Assembly: GCA_964035545.1 (NCBI GenBank)
Contig: OZ037765.1
Location: 10,720,698-10,784,697, forward strand
Reading direction: 5' to 3'
Origin: Bugula neritina
Lineage: Eukaryota > Bryozoa > Gymnolaemata > Cheilostomatida > Bugulidae
Length of the DNA stretch: 64,000 nucleotides
Positions 46,601-60,707 of this stretch are shown here, in pieces (position 1 is the first letter of the stretch; each line of letters starts with the position of its first letter). Under the pieces are notes generated by a model that saw only the letters and a list, made by a program, of their open reading frames with translations, ran no database searches and was not told the origin of the DNA. A program made the position numbers and the translations under genes.

Positions 46601-49600
46601 AGCACATTCTCTCGAGTAGCCAGTCTCAAGTCACACTTAAAGCTACATGAAAAAGATGAGAGTATTATATGTCCAGAGTGTGGTGACGAATTTGGTGTCA
46701 GGGTAAGTTGCAATCATCAGTTTCCTTTAATGAAATAACTACATTTGCCATACCAGACGTGCATGAGATTAAGCTCAACAATACTTCAGTTTTTCACAAA
46801 CCCTGTGTTATTTCTAGTTTTTGTAGATTTCTAAATTGGCTGATCCAATCTCAGATGGTCAAATTGTCTTTTTTCTTACTTGAACAGCCTTATAAACTAT
46901 CTTAATTTTTAGACATTTTAGACAAAAAATTATCCATACATATGTGTGTATGTTACTTTGTAATAGAGTCAGTTAGAGAGGCATATGAAGGAGCACAACA
47001 ATGATGAAGGGGGGTTGTTTGAGTGCCGCCACTGTCAATTAGAGTTTGGAAATATGATCCTACTTAAAGAGCACATGAAGAAACACGTGAAAGTTAGGTA
47101 AGCTATATCATGTTATATCAGTTGGTTGATTATACAACGTTTTTTGCTATTGATTGCTTTGTAACTGGTTTTGCTGATTTTTAGACACACTCCGTATAAA
47201 AAGTGTAAAGCCGGAAAAGACAAATATCGCCATAGTTACAAATGTGAGTTTTGCTTCAAAAAGTTTGAGAAACCAAGTCAACTTTCACGCCATCAAAGGA
47301 TCCACACAGGAGAACGACCTTTCGAGTGTCTGATTTGTCACAAGACATTCAATCAGAAAGGTGGTTTGCAATTGCACGCCAAAACGCACGAAGAAAACCG
47401 CCCATTCAAATGTGATCACTGTCCAATGAGATTCTCTCAGAAGGGAAACCTAAGAGCTCACATTGCAGTTAGTAGCCCTTAATGTTATAATGTGCAGTGT
47501 GGCTACAATCTTGCCAAATGAATACATTGCTCCTTTCGTATCTCACGAATCCTTTTCTCACAAAATTCCATAGGTCACGAGAAAGGCTATGTGTGTGTAT
47601 ATAGAGACACAATGGCCGAATTCAACCGATCCGTGAGTTAAATCTGGTATTCTGCCATGCCACAAATTGAGGTTTTGGGAGCCGTAGCTTAGTGAGATAT
47701 GGAGGGGGCACTGTATATACACTGTAATCTTGTGAAATTCCTTCTTATTCGCTTATTAGGGTTAAGCAAGATTGAGGTTTCACTGCAATAATTTTCTAAT
47801 TTGTTGAGAGTCTAAAAAATACTGCATTCTAAACAATATGTGACTTTTTCACTTCGAGGTTTTATGTTGAAGTAAATATATTTCTGGAACATATTCTTTG
47901 AATTTAAATGGTCATGGTTCATTTCTTTCAGCGGGCTCATGATAACGCAGACAACGCCTTCAAATGTACAGAGTGTTCCTGTTCGTTCAAGAAGCTGGGA
48001 GCTCTGAATGCTCATATCAGTCGCCTTCATACGACCTCCACCGATGCTTTGCAGGCCTCCGTTGCTATGAGCAGTAAGTTTCAATGCTGCAAAGCACCGA
48101 ATGGTTTGTTATTGAGAATTCATGTACTTGAAAGAATTATTTTTAAAGATGTCAAGCTTTTTCTCTGGTGAGAAATTACATGAAAACAATAAATACTTTC
48201 TGCTGCATATTCGCATGGAATTATTTGCTGATATGACAGGTGAGGCAAGTGGCAGTAAAGGTGTCGCGCAGACGAGTGCTATCGACAGCATAGTTCAGCA
48301 GATACTTGCAGGTGCCACAAGCGTAGATAAAATGGATGACATGAGCAAAGCCAATGAAATGATTGACAAAGCATTAGAGAGGGGAGACAAATTCTGTGAT
48401 GGAGATAATGAGGATCAACACAGGAGAAAAGACCTGAACAAAGTAAACTTACAGTTTACTTTTCTCTCCATCTGTTTATCTAATATACAAATCTTTCCTT
48501 TTTTGTCCTGCAGCTACTTAAATTGGAGCATTTTATTTGTAGAGTGTAATGGAAGCCATTGCTGCGGATAATAGTCTCAACACGGACATTCTATCCCAAG
48601 CCCTGGCCAATAGTGGACTGATAGCTACAGAGGAAACAGACGCTCAGCATTTGAAAGAGAAACTAGTTAATGCCGTGACTCAAGCTTTCAACAGTCTGGA
48701 AAGTGCCGAGGATACTGAGCATGGCACTAGAGTCATTCTGTCAGACTCGGCCTCAGGTCTCAAGAAAAGTCTCCATACAGTGAGGAAGGTAAGAGACTGA
48801 CTCGTAGTATAATGCAGTCTGTTTGTTAATGATTGCTTGAGAAAGTCAATACTGAAATTGCCAATATTATTTTTAAAAGCTGGTGGAGAATTAGCTGTTG
48901 GCCGATGATTGTTTTTTGAGTAAATTCAAAAACAGTGATTTTTGTTCTGGTGATGGTCTTGTATATTTCATGCGGTATTTATTCCTTAACTTGACGCTTC
49001 TTCATATCAACTTTAAATTTGCTGATTCTAATCTCTATTTTACATTTTTAAAACATGAATTTTCGGGGAAAAAGTATTCTTTAGATTCTATTTATTCTTT
49101 CTCACACATTGCACTTATTCACCCATACACATATTTTTATGTTGATTTTGTTCAGTATATAATGATTCTAAGATGGTTGTGAAAAAACTTAAAATTCTAT
49201 CCTTCTAGTATTATTTAGATAGCAGTACTGTATTGAGTTATATTATTTTATTCAAACTTGTATTTTAGTTTTGTATCCTTCATTGTAGGTTATAAAGTAT
49301 TTTCTACTGAGCATGTTTAGGTATTTGTTTAGCTCTTCTTCTATTATTGGCAGGTTGGAGGGGTGAGATGGCATCAGTGCCAATTCTGTACCAAGGAGTT
49401 CAAGAAACCCAGTGACTTGGTGCGTCATGTTAGAACTCACACTAGAGAGAAGCCCTACAAGTGTGACCAATGCTTTAGGTTAGAGTCACTCATTTTATAC
49501 TGAGTACTTGAATGTTGTGTATTTTTAGCCCATTTTCATTTTGCCAATGTGTGACACTATCCTGCCCTATCTAGAACCAGGGCTAAGCTTGATTGATTTT

Positions 49601-52600
49601 TACAAAGCCAATAACTTGTGTGCATCTTGGAAGGTGCATTTCATAATGGGTTGTAATAAACAGAATAGCACTACCGCCATTATTCATTGTGGGTGAAATT
49701 CTCAAATGGCAAGAAAATGATCATTTAGTTAATTGAGTAAAATGTCAATTTCAATTAAATTTTACATCACAGAGATGGTTACTAAGCCATTATCACTAAA
49801 CCGCAAGCAATTTGTTGGAAGTTTACTGCTCTTTTCATATAGATTTAATTATTTAACCCAGCTTTTAACCATTATAAAAGCTGCTGCATTAATGAAACAT
49901 AAAATGGACAAGATGCGCTCTGCTAATTTTGATTACTTCGTTGCAAATACTTGATGGTGTAACTCTTATGGCATACATTTTTAAGCGCATCAACTTTTTA
50001 AGAAAAATTTCAAAATGTGGTGTGTACTAAATAAAGTAAAATAACACACACAAAGCTGTGAAACGGGCCAAGACTGTAAACCATCAGCTAACTTTTGAAT
50101 GCATCTGTTTGCAGGTCGTTCACAGTGCGGAGCACCCTGAAGGCCCATGAAAGGACACACAGCGGTATAAAGAATTACAAGTGTGACATTTGTGAGAAAC
50201 TCTTCTCCACGCAAGGCAGTTTGAAGATTCATATGAGACTTCACACTGGTAAGCATGCAGTCACACTGACTACATAGTAATCTATTTAGTTGACGGCTAC
50301 ACTGCTGCTTTTCACCTACACTCGTTTATGAATAAATCGAGTTTAGATGTGTTTGAGAAGTCTTATCAGATTTCCGAATTGAATATATTCCATAAATTTC
50401 ATTTCTCTGCCCAGTTGAAAACAAGCTGATCATATATTTATTCATCCAGCAGAGATTTTTATTATCAGCTATTTCCCTACCAATTGAGCAATTGCAATAG
50501 TGCATGAAGGAGACCATAGCTATGCACATTGTTCAATAGTGATATAATGTATAGTTGTGATGTGCCCCTAGCTATATGTTTATGTCATGTTCTCTTATAT
50601 GTTGCTAAAACTTGAGAATTTTGGTTTATAACTAAATAGTATGTATTGCAGGGCTGTAATTTTTCTACTGTCTCTAGTATATATTTTACTTCTGACCCCG
50701 TGTATCGGTTTTGTGTCAGTGTCTGGGTGAATGATATACTTTAACTATTAGCCAACTTGGCAACAGGTTTTCAAGTTAATTTACTCTCAAATCGTACCCT
50801 GGAAAAATGGGAAAAATAGAAATTGCATAAGTAAGTAGTAACAATATAAATCAAAAGTCAAAGAAACCCCATGAAAACAGCACAGAACTAAACAAAATGA
50901 CATTAGCTATTATAATTCTAGTAAAACTTAAAATATTGATGCATAGATAAAATTCTTTGCCATCACAATGCCAAAACCGATGGTCTATTCTCACAAAGAG
51001 TGTAAATATTGGAGTCTAACTGTGTGCTCATATAATGTTACAAATGCTCCTCTCTGGCTGTTAGATTATAACACACTGACTTGTGCAGTGCAGTGAATTA
51101 TAGCACTAGCCCTGCCAGCTAATAATAGCTTTTGGTGAATGTGTTAAAGCAAGAAAGCTTTAATGATTGGTGGCATACCAATACACCCTGTGACTGCTGA
51201 GTTTTTTTGTTGTTGATGTTTTTGTTATTTTTGTAACTTTCTTGATTTTTTATTAATAAAATTAATTATTAAAAAATGATTATTTTTTTCTGATTCAACA
51301 TAGAATTCATTTTCTAGGATCAAAACCGTTTGCCTGCAACATATGTAACAAGTCATTCCGTACATCTGGCCATCTGAGAAGTCATGAGATGTCACACTAC
51401 AAGGTCACTGACAAATCTCGCTGCCGAGTCTTAGGAGGTCGTAGTAACAAGGAAGATGAGGTCGATACGTCTCACATCGAGCTCCAGGTGATTCTCCTTC
51501 CTCTTCGTATGAATCAGAGAGTTGGCCGTTCTGGTAGCTAAAGTATTTTAGTGCTGTGTATACTATTTATGGTGATGATTTGATAGAGTAAGCAACTCCT
51601 GCTCCTACCATAATTACACAATGTGTGTCTTAACACCTATTTGTAGTAACTTATGTGTGCTAATTCGATGTGAAATGTAATATTTAAACATTCAGATATT
51701 TTAGATTTATTAGATAATTTTGATTTTAGTCGCCGTGACTATTGTTGCATACTTTCTCACTAGTCTTGGTCTGTGTATGGCATGTGATATTCTCATTTAA
51801 CTAAAGTTATTGCATCACCATTCAGGAACCAATACTCATAACTGAAGCTGGGTACATACAAAGTCAGCCAAGAAGCAGTGCCAGATATCAACTTATGGGC
51901 GAGAACGCTAACGACCGGCCCCACAAGTGTGATTTCTGTCCACAGGCTTTCAAGAAGTCTAGTCATCTCAAACAACATATCCGCTCCCACACAGGTATTA
52001 ATTCAGTACCTCGTTAGTTCGTATATCCATCCAGGTTAGGAGCTGTATGGTGATGGCAGTGTATTGAAATCATTAAATTAAAGAAAATGACCAAGTAAAA
52101 GGAATTGGAAATTCTAATAATAGCTGCTGTGGTGTGTTTAAATGGCTGTAGATTTGTTGAAGTACAAAGTGAAGTTATAAAGTGCTGTTTGTTGGTCAGT
52201 TACTGGTAATATGTTTCTATAATCTGGTGAGAGGTGGTGTAATCTTTGAGAGAGATGCTTGTTTAGTCTGTAAATCCCACCTGGAGATGTTCCAACCATC
52301 AGCACTAAAACTCAGGTATTTGTATTTTTTTGTAGGGGAGAAGCCGTACCAGTGCAACCAGTGCTCTAGAAACTTTGTATCCAGCGGAGTGTTGAAGGCG
52401 CACATGAAGACACACATTGGACTGAAGAACTACAAGTGTATGATCTGTGACCAGGCGTTCACCACTAACGGCAGCATGAAGAGACACATGAGCATACACA
52501 GCGATGCCAGGCCCTTCATGTGCCCGTACTGCCAGAAGACGTTTAAGAGTATCGTCAACTGCAAGAAGCACATGAAGACGCACAAGTTAGTTTATTGTAC

Positions 52601-55600
52601 AGAAAGTATTGGTGTATACAGGAAACTTGAACAGCTGAAAGTTGTTTCGTAATTTAGAATAGATGATAAATTCAGTTTGTGGTATTTTTCAGACATGAAT
52701 TAGCCTTAGAGCTGCACCAGGAGCAGTTAAGACAGCGGGGCGTGCTGAATGACTCCGATGGTACTAGTCTGCAAGCCTTACAGACCCCTCAGCAGCAAAG
52801 GTCACAGGCTGGCCAGCAGCAAAGCTCTCTCATTACTACGATAGCCCCGCAGACAGCGGACCCCCTGGGAGTGGTGGACAGCACTCTGATGACGGGGGTG
52901 AACCAGCAGTATCTCACCTCCACCAGCGACGTACTGGATGAGGGCAGAGCTGACTCTATCATACAAGATGGCCAGTTCACTCTCAACACTCAGGTGTGTC
53001 TCTGCTGCTGTTTTCTTCCTGCTGTTTGCTTGGGGTTCATTTGGCTGTAAATAGTTTCAATACTTCACTCAATCACTACGTTCCCATACTAAGCATTACG
53101 CCAGTATATTCTTCACTTGATGCAAGGGAAAAGTGTCAATCGAATAAAGCCACAACCATAGCTTAATGCAATCCGCAACCACAAATTTATCCATATGAGA
53201 TACTTGTACGGATCCATTCAAGGATGCATGGGAACGTAGTGAATTGATCAGATGTATTTCCTCGTGGTTTCTTTTGAAAAGTAGAGATTCATAAAATGTA
53301 CAGCACACTAGTCTAAGAAAGTGATGGGTCTGTTGTAAATTTGTATTTGCTAGTTTATTATTTTCTTGTTCAACTTTGCTTTTTCAACATGTTTTAGTTT
53401 GTTGGACAAAACCTTACCTTTGGCGATCGTCAGATTTTATCGTCTAGTTTTATTGGAAATAGCAGTCAACCCAGCCTCAACCAACTCAACTACACACTGG
53501 ACCTTGGATCCATGGCTAGCACAAATATTTCAAACATTCTGCAGCCAAGGTAGAGTAAAGAAAATTCTAGAATAAATTTGTCGACTTTTTCTCTCTGATA
53601 GTGTTTGAACTCGTGTCTGCAATTGTAACTTTGCAGGTCATCATCGGAAGTACGCGTTGTCCAAAAGCCATCAGATAAAGTTGGAGAGACAACTCCCACC
53701 CTGTACACTGTGCAAACAGATGGCTCTGTAGGCAACCCGCCAGCAGGCACCATCATCGCAATGCAGAACGTGACGGTTCAGCCTGGGACGGAAGATCAAA
53801 ACCAGCAAATCGTAATGCAGGTCAGTGATGCCAGCATTCTTGGGGGTCAAGGTCAACTAGTACACGACGCTCAACAGCTGCACCACGGCCAGCACGAACA
53901 ACTCTGCAGCGTGCAGGAGTTTCAGGGAGAACACCTGGATGATGTGCACGGCCTGTCAGACCCACAGCTTCGAGTGGAACAAACTGATGAGAATTCTGAA
54001 CGAGCTGCGGAGGAACAGGACGAGATGGCTGAACAGATGGAGGATAACGCCGAGACAGAGGAATCTGTTCATGTGAGTATATATCAACCTGGTTAGGTCA
54101 TGTGATCGATTTCTTTCTGGTGGAGTGCAGCACATGTTTGAGCTTCTCACTGTGATCAGCTGTTGATATTAGACTCGCTTCTGATTGGCTCATTGCTAAG
54201 GACAGATGGTTTACTCCTGCCGCCTTCTTAAGCTTATCCTAAAGTTTATCACAGAGTTCAACCCACCAGCAATACGTTTATTCATTGTATGCTTTCATTC
54301 TTGCAGATGGAAGAGCCACGCAGTCCTGTGAAGGAGATACACGCGACTATTGAAGACGTGACTGAGGTTAGACCGCGGGCACCGAGAGAAATGGGTGTGG
54401 GAAAGCGTCGCTATGATTGTACAAAGTGCGAGAAAACATTCCTCAAATCTAGTCTATTGAAGGAGCATCTTCAAGTGCATGCTGGTGAGTGATGACACTG
54501 TCAACTTGTTTCATCCCATATCCGCTGTTTGTATGTGGTTACGACTTGCCCAATATGCTGCAATTCTTGTATTTCATACAGAACATTGTTTCAGGAGATT
54601 AAATTTTGTAAATTTTTATAGCATTTGAAAATTTTAATATCAGTTTGCATGTGTGGTGGGCCATCACAATACAAATACTCTCCAAGCGCGTACCTCTATA
54701 GTCTATAGTATGATAGGTATTTTTACTTTAATGATATTCTTGCAGCAACAAAGCCATTCCAGTGCAAGAAATGTAAGCGGGCATTTGTTAGCCAGGCTTC
54801 GTTGGATAAGCATGTGAAAACCCATTTGGCAGTTAAGGAATTCACCTGTGAGCTGTGTAACTCCAGTTTCACGAGTCATAGCATGCTCAATGCCCACATG
54901 GTCACACATGCCACTTTCAAGCGTCACAAGTGCCAGTATTGTAACGCTCACTTTAAAAGTATCGAGGAGATGATGGAGCATGTCAAGCAGTCCCATGTTC
55001 CTGGAACCAGTGCTTTACCCAACATCGAAGAAGGTGATATAAGTTGGTTACTTTAGCTTTAATACTTTCGATCATAGAGTTCTACATGGTTTTTACTATT
55101 TTTGGTTGCATTTGAAAATTAAATAGATTTTTCCTGTAACATACAAAATTATGTGTAGTGAGCAGATTGAAGCCTGTGAGGACCAGAGTTTCTCGTCACA
55201 ACGTTGTCATGATTGCCCCAGACGATTACCTGAATTTAACAGCCAATGAGTTTGCAGCTGCCGCCAAGCCATCTGCCGGTGCGAGTGCTAATAAGCAGTA
55301 CGTTGATCCTATCACAGTTAGTCACAAAATTCTGAGAGAAGCAGCTGCTGAGAAAGATAGAGTTAGTGAAGTGGTGGATAAAGAGAAGCTGGTAAGTCAA
55401 GGAGGGCTACCAAAGTTATTCCAGATTTCCAGCTTGTTTAGTCTTCTGCTGAGATCTATAGTCAGCCTGGCAACTTGTAGCCCAAGTGGTTGTTGTATTG
55501 AAAAGATGCTGGTTTGCATTGCAACAATTTTAGCATGATGTAAAACAGAGGTTTACATTGTTAAAACAGGTTTATTTGTTTTATAATATTACTAATAGAT

Positions 55601-58600
55601 GCTAAATGTTTGTCTATCTTCTATTTTGTACTGGGTAACTTCAGTTTCATACAATCCTGGTAATCAATTCAAATCTTTAAAAATATAGGGAAAAACTCAA
55701 ATAATCCGGTGAAATAATTTTTGAATTATTGAGTTGTAGATTGAGAAGTTGGAAAACATGCCTAAACACCCCCATCGGTGTAAAATTTGCCCTCGTAGCT
55801 TTAAGAAACCCAGCGACTTGGCAAGACATTTCAGAATTCACACGGGAGAAAAGCCGTTTGTGTGCGACAAGTGCAATAAGTCCTTCACTGTCAAGTCTAC
55901 CCTCTTGTGTCACTTGAAAACTCACCGAGGCCGTAAGTCGCTTTCATTCATGTTTCCTGTGCTATATATTGCAAAGTACTATGGGTAATTTGTATCACAT
56001 GCTACTAATACCCTCATTCTGTACTTAACGCTTCTAGTTTTGTAGTACTTACAAAAAGTATTTTTGAACTTTAAGCCTATCAACAACGTTTTGGCAGGTC
56101 TTTGAACTACCATAAGGCTCTTGGCATGACACATCTAACATGTTGGTTCAATTGACCTCTCCATGACCTCGTATGTCTCTTTCTGTAGATGAGAAGGTGT
56201 ACCACTGTCATCTGTGTAACTCACCATTCGCAACCAAGGGCACACTGAAAGTGCACATGAGGTTGCACACAGGGGCGAAACCCTTCAAGTGTCCATACTG
56301 CGACGCCACGTTTAGGACCTCCGGGCATAGAAAGAATCACATGAGCACACATGTCAAGTCCACTCAGGAGAAGAAACTTTCTCGGAAATCTTTCTCTAAA
56401 CAGACTGAACAAGACAAAGTTTGCAATACTCAAACGCCGGTTAGTTCATTCCTTATGCATAACTGCTAGGTCTTTGCCCAGGTTGTCTTGTAACTCTATG
56501 ATCACTGTGTGGCTGTCATCTCTCTGCGTCTATTAATGGCACTCTGGTAGTTCTGGTAATTGGTATCGAATTTCTTGTTACACAACTTTGTTACTTTCTG
56601 TATGAATTGAAACTGGAGAAGTTGATTGCTATTGGTTGCAGTTAAGATTATATCAAGCAGTTTCATGGGTTATACATATTTACTCACCATATAATGTATT
56701 CATATAGTATCAGTATAAAGTTTTTTTTGTTTCAAGCCACACTATATAAAGAAGGAAGATCGTACATTTAAAACTTTGATATATAATTCTTTTCTAGCAA
56801 ATGGCTCAGTACATCAATCTGGATGCAATGACTCAGCAGTCGCCTGCCGTGCTGAACATGGACTCAGTTATACAGATTGGTGATATTCCCGCTATAGAAG
56901 GTATGTCGCTACTTTACAACTCAAGTACCACAATTCTTGGAGCAATATTTCATTTTTATTTGATAAATGATGCTATGCAGTCTCTGAAACTATTAATCTT
57001 AGAGCATCTTCCCATGATTTGTATTTATTGTTGTGTGTCTCAATATAAGTTTGGAGCTTAGTTTGTTTCAGTTGTGGTTTTAGTCGTTTCCTAAATATTC
57101 TACGCATTAACTCACTCAGAGTATTGGTATGTAACAGGTCTTCAGCTCCAACTCACAAACTCGTTGTCTGGCCAGCCTGGTTTACAAATCACTGGCATAG
57201 AGCCGGGCATGCAGCCTCTACCCCTTCACATTGACAACAACCTGCTGGCTCAGCTCCAGCAAGGTGGTAATCTCAACATAACTGTCGACACAAATGGCAC
57301 ACTTAGAGCTCAGAGTGTTACAATGGCTGACCCAAACCTTATTCAAGTGAGTGATTTGTTGTAATACAAGGAATTTATTGAATGCGATCTGTAAAATTAA
57401 TTATTACATAATTTAGTTAGTACTTGGCTTAAACATTATGCAAGTTATAAAATTTGATTCAAATTAGTTTTTTTACAGTTGTAGCTCTCGTCGTCCATGT
57501 CTTAATTTTTCTTTTCTTTTTGGCATTTCAATATTGTTTTAATTGGTTTTATTGCGAAGGTTTAACCTGCTGTAGTTGTATGAGAAAGTTGTGCGTTTCA
57601 TGCTGACGGTATTTAGAGGTTTTCTGCTGTGTTAACTTTGGTATCGTTATATAGTTTGAAACTTACTTATTCAAAACAACATAATGAGATAGGTGTCATT
57701 GGCCTTTATATACAGCAATAATTGACAGATTTTGTGCTCTGTTTTTAGGCAAATATTCCTTGCTTCAAAATATATGATAAAAAAATTGGTGTGTGACAAT
57801 AGGTATTGGAGCTTTAAAACTAGTTTTTCATTTTGCAACGAGACTTCTTCATTTATCAACTACTATATGTTGTGGTTTCTAGATTCCCACAGATGGTGAA
57901 TTGCTGCAGACGTCTCAACAGGAAGTAGAGCAGCAGACAATTATACAGGCATCTGCTGATGGTCAGCTGATTGCTTCTGAACAGCAGGTGATTGTTTCTC
58001 CACAATAACATGCTTCTTAGTTTCTGATGTACGGATGTACGCTATCAAGGCCTGATAAATAATAGAGATTAGTTAGATTGGTTAGAAAGATGTTGTGTAT
58101 CAAACTTTTGCATGGTCAGAGTATCATGATTTTTATGTGCTACCTTAAAATAGTCACCAAACTACTTGCTGGCTCTGTTTGGGTCATAGTCTAAACTATT
58201 GACATTAAAGATTTTATAAAGATAGTTGGTTGGTGGATGGTTCTACATAGAATCGCTGAAAATGCCAAAACTTGATATGCTATAATCAAACTGAACCAAA
58301 TTTTTGCAAAATAGGTTGCCTGTCGCCAATGTCAGTCAAACTCACATTTATTTCATGGACTATGTATTGCGCTATCATAATTTTTTATGCGGTGAATTTA
58401 TTTTATTCAAATTATCAAATATTGAAAATAATAACTGTTCACTAGCAGGAAACATTATATTGCGGTGCATTTCTTGCCTGTAACATGTTTGTGTTCAAAT
58501 GCTGTCTGGCATTTTCAGCTCGAAAGTTACAAATGTTTTTAATCTTTTGTATTCCCACAAGTTGAAAGGCATACAAGTGCTTTTCTGAATTATTATTTAA

Positions 58601-60271
58601 TTTTACCAAAGGACACTGTTGTTCTCATTGGAAAACTATTTTATATTTCATCATCACGGTTGTGTCTTAAGTTTGTTACAGCCTGTCCTCTTCATATTGT
58701 ATAATCCGAATGGTTTGCAGATATCGGCTCTCTCAGACTTAAATTCTACAGTAGATGACGGTCCAGGCTCAACCCATGTTGATCTGGTCGGCCATGAAGA
58801 CATACCCGAGACCGAGCTACAAGATATCAACAATTTACCAGATTCTGCTCTTGCTTGTAATGTATGTTTAATACCAAAGCTGGTTGCTTATTCATATGAT
58901 GTGGCCTCTATTGGCAGGTTTGCCAAATATACTTGGTTTATGCATGAAGATGAGAAACGCCCTCTGTTGTATCTACAAATATTTTGCATAGCCTATATGT
59001 ATTTTATTTTTTATTTCCTGATTAATATAAGTGCTTAAATGTCCATACTGTTTCACTAAACAAGCTGATGGACATACAGGTGGTCATTCCGAGATTAGAC
59101 AGTTTTTGAACATAGTATTAGTATTTAGTTATTGTTCTTTTCTCTGTAGATATGTGGTCAAATAACAAAAGATGAGAACGCGTTAGCAGAGCATTTACTC
59201 GCACATGACGAGAATGCTGCTACTGGCCGAGTGAAGAAGATTAACAAGTGCAATACTTGTAATAAAGTTTTTGATAAACCTAGTCAGCTGGCCCGGCACC
59301 TTCGAACTCATACTGGTAAGTTTATTGTCCTCTAACACTTGGTTACATCAGCGTTATAATTGTCACTAGAAATGCATACTTGATGGCGCATCATCACTAG
59401 GTTTTTACGCAATTCTCTACTGCGATGTCTTTTAATGAGAAGGGACACTGCAGCATTTGAAAGAATGATTATTAAAGTTTGATTTGAAGTTATCAATTTC
59501 TGTTCCAATTTGCAATAGATTTGAAGTATGGAAAGCTAGTGAATGATATTATGTCATAATGTGTAGTGTTGGTGTACATGTGTATTTACATAACTTTACA
59601 TTGTAGGTGAGAAGCCCTATGTGTGCCCTACATGTCGAAAGGCTTTCAGTCAGAAAAATACTCTTCAGGTTCATATGGCTAAACACTCTGGTCTCCGTCC
59701 TTTCCAGTGCCCTCACTGTGATCAGAAGTTTACTCAGAAGGGTGAGTTTATACATTATACTCTATACTGGCCAATCAAACTCTATGCTGTCCAGTCAATT
59801 CTATTTTAGCCAACCAAATAATAGATACAAGCCAATCAAACTCTAGATCCTAGCCAATCAAACTATGCTGGCCAATTGAAGTCCTCCAGGTTTTTTTATA
59901 GCTCAAAGTAGACTTTTCAGTGCCCATAACAAGTACCTAATGACAATATTGTACCGCCATCTGGCACTGTGTTAGGATTTCCAATGCATGTGTTGCATAG
60001 TGTTTCTACTCAATGTTATGTAGAGAAATTTTATTGGTTAGGTAACATGAAAACTCACATGAGAAGAGCCCATCCTGATTACACAACAGTACATGAAGAT
60101 GTGATTTACTATGAGCCTACGGCAGATAACATAGACGATGATGTACAATCAGCAGTTGGTGAACATGAGAGTGCTCTAACAACATCTCAAGTGTTGGAAC
60201 CAGTTGTGTCAGATGATAATCAGTATTTGCTCTACAGTGACAGATCGGCCATCGTAAACAATTTGTTATAG
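43626..60271 (+). CDS. ZNF236: Large C2H2 zinc-finger protein, ZNF236-like
   Basis: Thirty exons: 43626-43668, 45385-45530, 45815-46000, 46170-46338, 46581-46702, 46967-47097, 47185-47467, 47932-48073, 48240-48442, 48543-48788, 49354-49478, 50115-50248, 51318-51487, 51826-51994, 52336-52585, 52693-52993, 53398-53549, 53637-54072, 54307-54484, 54746-55033, 55159-55391, 55740-55932, 56189-56439, 56798-56900, 57138-57346, 57883-57987, 58721-58861, 59150-59315, 59607-59741, 60042-60271. Total 5,640 nt, 1,879 residues (human ZNF236 is about 1,845). I count 29 fingers, C-x2-C-x12-H-x3/4-H, in clusters of 9, 8, 4, 4 and 4 separated by acidic and Gln/Ser-rich spacers ([37 protein letters not shown]). 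TGEKP-type linkers occur (HTGERPF, HTGEKPF). Presumed nuclear DNA-binding regulator; targets unknown. Introns cut many fingers. The pattern of spacers and total length, not only finger count, supports ZNF236. Confidence 0.88.
43669..45384 (+). other. Intron 1 of the zinc-finger gene: AT-rich, palindrome-rich
   Basis: 1.7 kb. 43950-44350 is dominated by TAAT/ATTA words with local palindromes such as ATAATGATAAT...ATTATCATTAT-type pairs around 44140-44220. 44860-44910 repeats TGATTATGATTATGATGATTA. No gene seen. Confidence 0.6.
59761..59885 (+). repeat. Short tandem array of CCAAT-containing ~20-bp units
   Basis: Units of the form GCCAATCAAACTCTAG repeat about every 20 bases, with CCAAT at 59771, 59832, 59854 and 59872 and degenerate copies near 59791 and 59810. 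Intronic, 20 bases after zinc-finger exon 59607-59741. Confidence 0.7.
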
Positions 60272-60434
60272 CCATCTCAACTCAAAATAGTTTGTATAAT
60301 ATATTACCATGTAATATATTGATGCTTGTACATAATTAATAATATAATAATATTTATAATGTACATTTCTTTTGCACTCATGTTCAAACACAACTCAATA
60401 AGGTGTTTTTGTCTATTTTGGTATTATTTATTTA

Positions 60435-60478
60435 AATAAACTTATATTAATGTGAACAATGCATAAAATAAATTTATT
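60435..60478. terminator. Convergent poly(A) signals of the zinc-finger and shootin-like genes
   Basis: AATAAA on + at 60435-60440 and 60467-60472; TTTATT (AATAAA on -) at 60473-60478. The two genes face each other with 437 bases between stop codons, so their 3' ends may abut or overlap. Confidence 0.5.
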
Positions 60479-60707
60479 ATTTTAATGTTCTAAGTAGCGT
60501 GAACTTGGACTAACTATTAAAATAATTTGGAAGGAAATGCCTGCATTTTAGTACCAATTGTTGATTTATAGAATATAAACTGTAGACAGCTATGCATTAA
60601 GTAGTGAAATTGTAAAAGTAATATCAAACAATCTTTTCAAGATTAGGAATAAAAAACCTGAAGATTTGGGTTAGGTAGGTTACAGCCAAAGTGAACATAT
60701 AAGTCAT

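Noticed and set aside
47500-47760. Possible tRNA-like A box (GTAGCTTAGTGAG) in a zinc-finger intron
   Set aside because: No B box at the right distance and no foldable cloverleaf seen.
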